Below are positions 50,553-57,729 of a stretch of 64,000 nt of DNA, piece after piece; the stretch's first letter is position 1; each line of letters begins with the position of its first letter. The translations under genes and the position numbers were made by a program. The notes under the pieces were generated by a model. The model was not told the DNA's origin and searched no databases. It saw only the letters and a program-made list of their open reading frames with translations. This DNA comes from Larkinella terrae (GTDB lineage Bacteria; Bacteroidota; Bacteroidia; Cytophagales; Spirosomataceae), in assembly GCF_009668025.1 (NCBI RefSeq), contig NZ_WJXZ01000014.1, positions 204,438 through 268,437 on the forward strand. Reading direction: 5' to 3'.

Positions 50553-53008
50553 TACGCAACTATTTCAAAATTGCCCTGCGGAATTTGTGGAAAAACCGCA
50601 CCTACAGCCTGATCAACGTTCTGGGGTTAGCGCTGGGAATTACCTGTTGTTTAGTGATTTACGTGTTCATTCGGTATGAGCTGAGCTTCGACAGCTTCCA
50701 CACGCAATCCGACCGAACCTACCGGATTGTGGAGCACAACCGGAAAGCCGATGGCGTGCAATATTGGTCCTCGACGGCCTATCCACTGGCCGAGGCCATT
50801 CGCCGGGAAATTCCGGGCACGGGTGTCACCCAAACCGCCGGGCCGGACAAGCGCATTATTCATTCGGTCGATGTTCGGGGTACGGTGCATCGGTTTGAAG
50901 AAAACCGGGTGCTGTTTGCTGATGAGTATTACCTCAAAACCTTCGATTTCAGCGGAATTTCGCCGAAAGGCATCTGGCTGGCCGGAAATGCCGCAACGGC
51001 GTTCCGGCAACCCAATGCCGTGGTGCTGACGCAGAAAATGGCTGAGCGGTATTTTGCCGGATTGACAAATGACTACGAAAAACTGATTGGCAAAACGCTG
51101 ACGCTCAATAACTCCGATCCGCTGGTGGTATCGGGAATTATTCAGAATCCGCCCCAGAATACCAATTTGCTGTTCGATATTCTGATCAATTTTCAATTTT
51201 TCAAAGCCAATAATCCGTATCAGGCAACAAACTGGTCGGGCAACTACCAGGGCACAACGCATGTGATCTTGCCGGTTGGCGCAGACCCTCGGGAATTCGA
51301 GCGCAAGCTGGTGAGGTTGCAGAAGAAATACATGAATGCCGAAGACATCCGGCGGAAAACCTACGTACTGCAGCCGCTGGCCGATGTACATACCGAAACC
51401 CGCTACGGCGATAATATTGGCAGTTACGTCATCAGTCGGACGGTTTTGGGCGGGCTGGCGAGTCTGGCGGTTTTCCTGATTCTGATCGGAGCTTTCAACT
51501 TTATCAATCTGAGCATCGCCCAGGCCATTCAACGGCGTAAAGAAGTGGGCGTTCGGAAGGTCATCGGCAGCTCCCAACGGCAATTGTTTCTGCAGTTTAT
51601 GGGCGAAAGTTTGTTGGTGACGCTGGTGGCTGGCGGGCTCTCGCTGGCGGTTTTCACCGCTTTACTCGGGGTAATTAACCAATCGTTTTCGCTCATCGAA
51701 CTGAATCTGCAACCCGATGGAACCATCTGGTTATTCAGTGCGGGACTGGTGGTTTTCGTGGCTTTGCTCGCCGGTTCATATCCGGCTTTTGTGTTGGCGA
51801 ATTTCCAGCCGATCAAGGCGTTGAAAGGCAGTTTTACGAGCGGGAAAAAGAAATTCACCTTGCGGCAAAGTCTGATCGTTCTCCAGTTCTGCATCACTTA
51901 CGGGTTGCTGGTCGGCACGCTGGTGGTGTCGCGGCAAATGGCGTTTTTCCAACAAAAAGAATTGGGATTTGCAAAAGACGCGGTGATTACCGTTAACAGC
52001 CCGCGAAACCAGCAGGAAAGTAAAATGGCGGTTTTTCGCCAACGCCTGCTGGCAAATCCGGCAGTGAAAGAAGTCAGTTTTTCGTCGGGAGCACCTCTAA
52101 CCGAGAATCATTACGGGACGGATTTTCGGCTAAAATCGGAGCCGGAGCCGATGAAGCGGCAGGGCGAAATAAAGATCGTGGACCTAAATTACCAGTCGCT
52201 TTTCGGCCTTCAACTCGTCAGCGGGCGCTGGTTTACAACCTCGAATCTGGTTCCCAACGGCCAACCGTTCAACGGGTTGATCGTGAACGAAACAATGGTT
52301 AAAATGCTGGGACTGAAACCCGAAACCGCCCTTGGAAAAACCGTTGTCATCAACGAAGGAGAAGCTCCGATTCTGGGCGTGGTCAGGGATTTTCACAACC
52401 GGTCGTTGCAAAACGCGATTGAACCCTGCGTACTGATGTGCTGGAACACCGGTTTTTACGATCAGATTCACGTTCAATTTGCAACTCGTTCGGGCAGTGA
52501 ACCCAATTTTCGGCAAATGCTCAGCGCGGTTGAACAGACCTGGAAGCAGGTTTTTCCGGATGACGTCTACCATTATACGTTCCTGAATGAGTCGTTGGCG
52601 AGAAATTACCTGATCGAGCAACTGGTATTCGATGCATTCCGGATTTTTGCCGCCATTTCCATTTTCATTTCCTGCCTCGGTTTATTCGGACTGATTACGT
52701 TTGCCGCCAACCAGCGCACGAAAGAAATCGGGGTCCGCAAAGTGCTGGGTGCGTCGGTGTCCAGCATTGTGGGCATGCTTTCCCGGGATTTCCTGAAGCT
52801 CGTGCTGATTGCCATTGTGGTTACTTCACCCCTGGTTTGGTACGGCATGAACCAGTGGTTGCAGGATTTTGCCTATAAAATCGACGTGGAATGGTGGATG
52901 TTTGCGCTGGCCGCCATGCTGGCCGTCGTCATTGCCTTTGCCACGGTTTCGTTGCAGTCGGTAAAGGCTGCTTTGATGAATCCGGTGAAGAGTTTGCGGA
53001 GTGAATAA
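50549..53008 (+). CDS. ABC transporter permease 8 of 12 (MacB-core/FtsX)
   Basis: The 819-residue protein opens MLRNYFKIALRNLWKNRTYSLINVLGLALGITCCLVIYVFI, with LSFDSFHTQSDRTYRI. The first coupling sequence is QRRKEVGVRKVIGSSQRQLFLQF near 328, with LSIAQAIQ before it where the siblings have L(A/S)TARA; the second is RTKEIGVRKVLGAS near 722. Tail NPVKSLRSE. It resembles permease 5 in its second periplasmic domain (GAPLTENHYGTDF) and in its long linker before LQPLADVH. Its start codon lies in the right arm of a GC-rich palindrome. It is the last permease before the transposase and dehydrogenase interruption. Confidence 0.93.
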   Translation: MLRNYFKIALRNLWKNRTYSLINVLGLALGITCCLVIYVFIRYELSFDSFHTQSDRTYRIVEHNRKADGVQYWSSTAYPLAEAIRREIPGTGVTQTAGPDKRIIHSVDVRGTVHRFEENRVLFADEYYLKTFDFSGISPKGIWLAGNAATAFRQPNAVVLTQKMAERYFAGLTNDYEKLIGKTLTLNNSDPLVVSGIIQNPPQNTNLLFDILINFQFFKANNPYQATNWSGNYQGTTHVILPVGADPREFERKLVRLQKKYMNAEDIRRKTYVLQPLADVHTETRYGDNIGSYVISRTVLGGLASLAVFLILIGAFNFINLSIAQAIQRRKEVGVRKVIGSSQRQLFLQFMGESLLVTLVAGGLSLAVFTALLGVINQSFSLIELNLQPDGTIWLFSAGLVVFVALLAGSYPAFVLANFQPIKALKGSFTSGKKKFTLRQSLIVLQFCITYGLLVGTLVVSRQMAFFQQKELGFAKDAVITVNSPRNQQESKMAVFRQRLLANPAVKEVSFSSGAPLTENHYGTDFRLKSEPEPMKRQGEIKIVDLNYQSLFGLQLVSGRWFTTSNLVPNGQPFNGLIVNETMVKMLGLKPETALGKTVVINEGEAPILGVVRDFHNRSLQNAIEPCVLMCWNTGFYDQIHVQFATRSGSEPNFRQMLSAVEQTWKQVFPDDVYHYTFLNESLARNYLIEQLVFDAFRIFAAISIFISCLGLFGLITFAANQRTKEIGVRKVLGASVSSIVGMLSRDFLKLVLIAIVVTSPLVWYGMNQWLQDFAYKIDVEWWMFALAAMLAVVIAFATVSLQSVKAALMNPVKSLRSE

Positions 53009-53015
53009 CGCCGTT

Positions 53016-53675
53016 TCAGCTATAAAACCGGTCTTCACTCCACCGCCGTGGATTGTTGAGAATATAAGCCTGAATCCGCAGAAAAGCGTCATTCGTTCGG
53101 ACGATGTGATCATGGAAGCGGGCCTGCCATGCGAAATGGTCCATATCCGCCGTAGAGACGCGATTAATCGCGTCTCTACCCTGGTTTTCCGCGTTTCCAC
53201 CCCGATTAACCGCACCTGCATCGAATTTCCGAATTTCAAATGTAGTCCGTCCTTTATACCAGCGGATAATTCGGGACAGATTATCGTTTAACATGGGATT
53301 TTTGCTGCCTGCTATTCCGCCGGGATCATTCCCCGGTTCCGCATTTCCCGCCGTAGAGACGCGATTAATCGCGTCTCTACCCGTGACAATCGGGGGTTTA
53401 TCAATGTACAACAGTCCGTGCATATGATTGGGCATAATCACAAATGCATCCAGAAGAACGTAGGGAAATTGGATTGGAAGCAACTGCCAGATTTCGGCCG
53501 CTATTCTTCCGGCCGCATTCAGGTGCATTTCACCCGCCCGAATTTCACCAAATGCATGGTGCTTTTCGTGTGTGCAGATTGTTATGAAATAAGCCCCATT
53601 AGTTCCATAATCCCACGACTGCAACCGTGCCGAAGGAATCCGATATTTATGTTTGTACAAGTTATTCATAATCAA
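53016..53675 (-). CDS. REP-associated tyrosine transposase (RAYT, Y1/IS200-like)
   Basis: The 219-residue protein has the RAYT order: RLQSWDYGTNGAYFITICTHEKHHAFGEI, then FVIMPNHMHGLL with the HxH metal pair near residues 83-85, SRIIRWYKGRTTFEIRK, FAWQARFHDHIVRTNDAFLRIQAYILNNPRRW with the catalytic Tyr. Such enzymes cut and join single-stranded palindromic REP DNA. Two copies of the local 28-bp palindrome lie inside the gene, each read as GRDAINRVST in frame, in the two variable loops (about residues 99-108 and 166-175). Despite both insertions the frame is intact and all key residues remain. Two more copies flank its start. It is convergent with permease 8, with 7 bp between stops. Confidence 0.9.
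   Translation of the reverse strand: MIMNNLYKHKYRIPSARLQSWDYGTNGAYFITICTHEKHHAFGEIRAGEMHLNAAGRIAAEIWQLLPIQFPYVLLDAFVIMPNHMHGLLYIDKPPIVTGRDAINRVSTAGNAEPGNDPGGIAGSKNPMLNDNLSRIIRWYKGRTTFEIRKFDAGAVNRGGNAENQGRDAINRVSTADMDHFAWQARFHDHIVRTNDAFLRIQAYILNNPRRWSEDRFYS
53152..53179. repeat. REP palindrome copy 1 (inside transposase gene)
   Basis: A perfect 28-bp palindrome; each half reads GTAGAGACGCGATT. It is in frame within the transposase gene and adds GRDAINRVST near residue 170. Confidence 0.9.
53353..53380. repeat. REP palindrome copy 2 (inside transposase gene)
   Basis: Identical 28-bp palindrome to copy 1, 201 bp away, also in frame within the transposase gene, encoding GRDAINRVST near residue 103. 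Both copies are preceded on the plus strand by CGCC. Confidence 0.9.
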
Positions 53676-53680
53676 CGAAC

Positions 53681-53705
53681 GTAGAGACGCGATTAATCGC
53701 GTCTA
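53681..53705. repeat. REP palindrome copy 3, right end truncated
   Basis: GTAGAGACGCGATTAATCGC then GTCTA, losing the final CTAC-type end. It lies 5 bp upstream of the transposase start codon (minus strand) and could affect its expression. Confidence 0.85.
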
Positions 53706-53765
53706 TTTGTGATGAATTAAATGATCGTTCCGCTACTCGAGATGGATTTGTATCAGGTAGGGTGG

Positions 53766-53790
53766 GAGACGCGATTAATCGCGTCTCTAC
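53766..53790. repeat. REP palindrome copy 4, left end degenerate
   Basis: GAGACGCGATT and its full right half through CTCTAC are present; the first three bases of the 28-mer differ. It lies in the spacer between the transposase and formaldehyde dehydrogenase genes. Confidence 0.85.
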
Positions 53791-53891
53791 GGGGCGGTTC
53801 CATAATAAATTTGCACAATTGTAGTATTTATTGGCATTATCGTGTAAATAGGGTTTTTGTTTATTTCAATAATCCTAAACCTGAAAACCGT

Positions 53892-55082
53892 ATGTGTCAG
53901 AACCACGGTGTTGCGTACATCAAACCCGGTGTGGTGGAAGTACAGTCCATTGAATACCCCAAACTGGCGCTCGGCGACCGCAAATGCGAGCACGGCGTCA
54001 TTCTGCAAATTGTTTCAACCAACATCTGCGGCAGTGATCAGCACATGGTGCGGGGCCGGACCACCGCCCCGGCAGGCTTGGTGCTGGGCCACGAAATAAC
54101 CGGCCTGGTCATTGAAGCCGGGCGCGATGTGGAATTCATCAAAGTGGGTGATCTCGTGTCGGTACCCTTTAACATTGCCTGCGGCCGCTGCCGGAACTGC
54201 AAAGCCGGGCAAACCGGTATTTGCCTGAACGTCAATCCTTCCCGGCCCGGTGCAGCCTATGGCTACGTCGATATGGGGGGGTGGGTCGGTGGCCAGGCCG
54301 AATACGTGCTGGTGCCGTATGCCGATTTCAACCTGCTGAAATTCCCGGATAAAGATCAGGCGATGGCGAAGATCCGTGATTTGACGTTGCTGTCCGATAT
54401 TTTCCCGACGGGGTACCACGGAGCGGTTTCGGCGGGCGTCGGTCCCGGTTCCATAGTGTACGTGGCGGGTGCGGGTCCTGTTGGACTGGCTTGTGCGGCT
54501 TCATGTCATTTATTGGGTGCTGCCGTCGTCATTGTCGGTGACATGATTCCCGAACGACTCGAACAGGCCAAAAGCTTTGGTTGCGAGATTGTTGACCTGC
54601 GGAAAGACACGCCATTGGCCGAACAGATTGCCGCGATTGTGGGCGTGCCGGAAGTGGATTGCGCCGTCGATTGCGTCGGTTTTGAAGCGCGTGGACACGG
54701 TTCAGACGCCGGTGTTGAACGGCCGGCAACGGTTTTGAACGCCATCATGAGCGTCACGAGAGCGGGGGGCGCACTGGGCATTCCGGGCCTGTACGTAACG
54801 GGCGATCCGGGAGCTTCCGACGCTGCCGCCAAAGAAGGAAGCCTCAGCATCCGGATCGGTTTGGGCTGGGCCAAATCACACTCCTTCTACACGGGACAAT
54901 GTCCGGTGATGAAATACCACCGGCAGTTGATGAACGCCATTTTATACGACAAAATCCAAATTGCGAAAGCCGTGAATGTCGAAGTGATCAGTCTGGCGAA
55001 AGCGCCACAGGGTTACCAGGATTTTGATAAAGGAGCCGCCAAGAAATTCGTGATCGATCCGCACGGAATGATTCCGAATTGA
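53892..55082 (+). CDS. fdhA: Glutathione-independent formaldehyde dehydrogenase (zinc alcohol dehydrogenase family)
   Basis: The ATG at 53892 (MCQNHGVAYIKPGVVEVQ) fits the family opening; a longer frame to 53721 runs through a REP palindrome and is rejected. The 396-residue enzyme has catalytic-zinc ligands in NICGSDQHMVRG (Cys) and GHEITG (His), structural-zinc cysteines in CGRCRNCKAGQTGIC, the glycine-rich NAD site VYVAGAGPVGLACA, and the long insertion GAAYGYVDMGGWVGGQAEYVLVPYAD characteristic of the Pseudomonas putida-type enzyme. It oxidises formaldehyde to formate with NAD and needs no glutathione. It interrupts the permease series between members 8 and 9. A hairpin (55090-55096 with 55106-55112) follows its stop. 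Confidence 0.92.
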   Translation: MCQNHGVAYIKPGVVEVQSIEYPKLALGDRKCEHGVILQIVSTNICGSDQHMVRGRTTAPAGLVLGHEITGLVIEAGRDVEFIKVGDLVSVPFNIACGRCRNCKAGQTGICLNVNPSRPGAAYGYVDMGGWVGGQAEYVLVPYADFNLLKFPDKDQAMAKIRDLTLLSDIFPTGYHGAVSAGVGPGSIVYVAGAGPVGLACAASCHLLGAAVVIVGDMIPERLEQAKSFGCEIVDLRKDTPLAEQIAAIVGVPEVDCAVDCVGFEARGHGSDAGVERPATVLNAIMSVTRAGGALGIPGLYVTGDPGASDAAAKEGSLSIRIGLGWAKSHSFYTGQCPVMKYHRQLMNAILYDKIQIAKAVNVEVISLAKAPQGYQDFDKGAAKKFVIDPHGMIPN

Positions 55083-55120
55083 GGAGACAAACCGGTCTGA
55101 AAAATACCGGTTATACCGAA

Positions 55121-55157
55121 TGTCCGTAAATGTACGCAGCGCGTCCGTTTACGGACA
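55121..55157. promoter_or_regulatory. Second paired-dyad enhancer, again 21 bp apart
   Basis: CGTCCGTTTACGGACA (55142-55157) is the 6-4-6 dyad with one change. A left copy starts at 55121 (TGTCCGTAAATGTACG), with a perfect left half and a weak right half. The start-to-start spacing is 21 bp, as at 27857. The outer sequences ATGTCCGTAAA (55120-55130) and TTTACGGACAT (55148-55158) also form a perfect 11-bp inverted repeat. Confidence 0.65.
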
Positions 55158-55209
55158 TTTTATTTTATTTTCTCTGCATATAAAATTGATTATCAGTAAG
55201 TTAAAAATC

Positions 55210-55226
55210 TGGTATGTCGTTTGGGC
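55210..55226 (+). promoter_or_regulatory. Putative -24/-12 promoter upstream of permease 9
   Basis: TGGTATGTCGTTTGGGC keeps the GG of the -24 block and has TTGG at the -12 place with the same four-base spacing as at 27949. It begins 52 bp after the dyads (55 bp at the first site) and ends 44 bp before the permease ATG. Alone it would be weak; its placement is the argument. Confidence 0.45.
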
Positions 55227-55270
55227 GGGCTAAAAAGATACGTGTCTCTTTATCTTAATTCCGGCCGTTT

Positions 55271-57646
55271 ATGCTGCGTAATTACTTCAAAATCGCCTTC
55301 CGAAACCTGGCCAAAAATAAGGTTTTTTCGCTGATCAATATCCTCGGTTTGGCGGTTGGAATGGCCGTTGCCATGATGATCGGATTGTGGATTTACGATG
55401 AGCTATCCTTCAATAAATTCCACAGGAATTACGACCGGCTGGCGCAGTTGTACATCAACCAGACGTTCAACGGAACGACGGGCAGCAGTCGGGCGGTTTC
55501 GATTCCGTCGGCCACTGAAATCAAGACCAAATACGCTTCCAATTTTAAATACGCATCGCTGGCATCGTGGAATTACGGCCATTTGCTGGTCGTTGGCGAC
55601 AAGAAAATCAACAAGGAGGGCATGTACGTGGAACCGGTTTTTCCGGATATGCTCTCGCTGCACATGCTCCGGGGCAATTCGACTACGGCCCTGAAAGAAC
55701 CGCGTGCCATTGTTCTCTGCGAATCACTGGCCAAAGCCTTGTTCGGAACGGCCGATCCGCTGAATAAAGTCGTTAAAATCGACGGCAAAACGAACGTCAA
55801 GGTAACGGGCGTTTTCGAAGATTTACCCTTCAATTCGGATTTCTATTCGACGAAGTTTTACCTGTCCTGGAACGATTACCTCGCCGACCAGGGCTGGGTG
55901 AAAGAATCCCAACAGCAGTGGAGCAACCACTCGTTTCAGGCTTTTGCCCAGATTGTCGAGCACGCAACAATGGAAGGGGTGTCGGCCAAGATCCAGAATG
56001 TCGAGAAAAAGCACACCTCAGCCAGCGAAAATCCCGAATATTTCCTGCATCCGATGAGCCGCTGGCATTTGTATTCCGACTTCAAAGACGGGAAAAACAT
56101 CGGTGGCGGCATCCAGTTCGTCTGGCTCTTCAGCATCATCGGCGTGTTTGTGTTGTTGCTGGCGTGTATCAACTTCATGAATCTGAGCACGGCCCGTTCC
56201 GAAAAACGCGCCAAGGAAGTCGGCATTCGCAAAGCCGTTGGGTCGCAACGGCGGCAGTTGATCAGCCAGTTCCTGAGCGAGTCGATGCTGGTGGTTTTCT
56301 TCGCGCTGTTTCTGGCGGTTTTACTGGTTCTTCTCTGCTTATCCGCCTTTAACGAACTCGCCGGGAAGGAAGTTAAATTTCCGTACCAATACCCGGCTTT
56401 CTGGGGCATGATTCTTTCTTTTTCGCTGATAACCGGTTTTCTGTCAGGTAGTTATCCGGCGTTTTATTTATCTTCTTTCAATCCGCTGAAGGTATTGAAA
56501 GGAACGTTTAAAGTGGGACGCTGGGCAACGGTTCCGCGTAAAGTGCTGGTCGTCACTCAATTTACGGTTTCCATCACGCTGATCATTGGCACCATTATCG
56601 TTTTCCGGCAGATCCAGCACGCCAAAAACCGCCCGGTGGGCTATAACCGCGAGGGATTGCTCCAGGTGTACATCAGCAGCACGATGTACGGCAAATACAA
56701 CGCGCTGCGGGATGATCTGCTGAAATCGGGTGCGGTTTATGAAATGAGTGAATCGTCTAGTCCGACTACTTACATCGGCTCCAACCAGATCGGTTTTGAA
56801 TGGGAAGGCAAAGATCCTCAGTCGATTCCGTTGTTCGGCGTGGTGGCTACCAGCCACGATTTCGGGAAAACCATCGGCTGGCAGATCAAGGAAGGACGCG
56901 ATTTCTCCCGGGACTATACGACGGACTCCACCGCTTTTATTCTGAACGAAGCCGCCGTGAAACTGACCGGTTTGAAGAATATTGTCGGCAAAATTATTCG
57001 CTACAATAAGAAGGAATGCCGGGTTGTGGGCGTCGTGAAGGACATGGTGATGGAGTCGCCGTATACGCCCATCAAACCCACCATTTTTATGATCAACTAC
57101 GATTGGGCCAGCGTTTTTAATATCAAGTTGATGCCGAATAAACCGGTCGATGATGCCGTCAAAAAAGTAGAAGCGGTTTTTAAACGATTTGACCCCGACA
57201 GCCCGTTCGATTTTCTGTTTGCCGACGTTGAATACGACTCCAAATTTCGCACTGAAGAACGCGTTGGTAAGCTCGCCCGGATCTTTGCCACGCTGGCCAT
57301 TTTTATCAGTTGCCTCGGTTTGTTTGGTTTAGCCTCGTTCATTGCCGAACAGCGCATCAAGGAAATCGGCGTCCGGAAAGTGCTCGGCGCGTCGGTGTTC
57401 AGTTTGTGGGGGCTGCTGTCCAAAGACTTCGTCCGGCTGGTCATCATTTCCTTCGTCATTTCTGCCCCGATTGCCTGGTATTTCCTGAGCGACTGGCTAA
57501 AGCAATATGAGTACCGCACCGATATTTCCTGGTGGATTTTTGCCGTATCCGGTTTAGGAGCCGCCATCATAACCCTCCTAACAGTCAGTTTTCAAGCGAT
57601 CAAAGCCGCTTTAACAAATCCAGTGAAGTCGCTTCGTTCGGAGTAA
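55271..57646 (+). CDS. ABC transporter permease 9 of 12 (MacB-core/FtsX), first of the second run
   Basis: The 791-residue protein opens MLRNYFKIAFRNLAKNKVFSLINILGLAVGMAVAMMIGLWI, with LSFNKFHRNYDRLAQLYI. First coupling sequence KRAKEVGIRKAVGSQRRQLISQF near 312, second RIKEIGVRKVLGAS near 695, then VFSLWGLLSKDFVRLV in place of the usual GIVALLSKDFLKLV. Tail TNPVKSLRSE. Its first periplasmic domain lacks the PEVE...R motif of the siblings and reads KTKYASNFKYASLASW. It is the only permease in the window preceded by the paired dyads and -24/-12-like element, so it probably leads its own transcript covering permeases 9 to 12. Confidence 0.93.
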   Translation: MLRNYFKIAFRNLAKNKVFSLINILGLAVGMAVAMMIGLWIYDELSFNKFHRNYDRLAQLYINQTFNGTTGSSRAVSIPSATEIKTKYASNFKYASLASWNYGHLLVVGDKKINKEGMYVEPVFPDMLSLHMLRGNSTTALKEPRAIVLCESLAKALFGTADPLNKVVKIDGKTNVKVTGVFEDLPFNSDFYSTKFYLSWNDYLADQGWVKESQQQWSNHSFQAFAQIVEHATMEGVSAKIQNVEKKHTSASENPEYFLHPMSRWHLYSDFKDGKNIGGGIQFVWLFSIIGVFVLLLACINFMNLSTARSEKRAKEVGIRKAVGSQRRQLISQFLSESMLVVFFALFLAVLLVLLCLSAFNELAGKEVKFPYQYPAFWGMILSFSLITGFLSGSYPAFYLSSFNPLKVLKGTFKVGRWATVPRKVLVVTQFTVSITLIIGTIIVFRQIQHAKNRPVGYNREGLLQVYISSTMYGKYNALRDDLLKSGAVYEMSESSSPTTYIGSNQIGFEWEGKDPQSIPLFGVVATSHDFGKTIGWQIKEGRDFSRDYTTDSTAFILNEAAVKLTGLKNIVGKIIRYNKKECRVVGVVKDMVMESPYTPIKPTIFMINYDWASVFNIKLMPNKPVDDAVKKVEAVFKRFDPDSPFDFLFADVEYDSKFRTEERVGKLARIFATLAIFISCLGLFGLASFIAEQRIKEIGVRKVLGASVFSLWGLLSKDFVRLVIISFVISAPIAWYFLSDWLKQYEYRTDISWWIFAVSGLGAAIITLLTVSFQAIKAALTNPVKSLRSE

Positions 57647-57658
57647 AATAATTAACAA

Positions 57659-57712
57659 TGAACAATTAATAATGAATGAGGCCAGCATGTCCTGTTCATT
57701 ATTAATTGTTCA
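57659..57712. repeat. AT-rich palindrome (AATTAACAATGAA family), copy 2
   Basis: TGAACAATTAATAATGAA (57659-57676) pairs perfectly with 57695-57712, with an 18-nt loop. It fills the spacer between permeases 9 and 10. Confidence 0.75.
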
Positions 57713-57729
57713 ATATTCATTGAATAAAT

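Noticed and set aside
53721..53891. 57-codon upstream extension of the formaldehyde dehydrogenase frame
   Set aside because: It runs through a REP palindrome and lacks family similarity; the enzyme's normal N-terminus begins at 53892.
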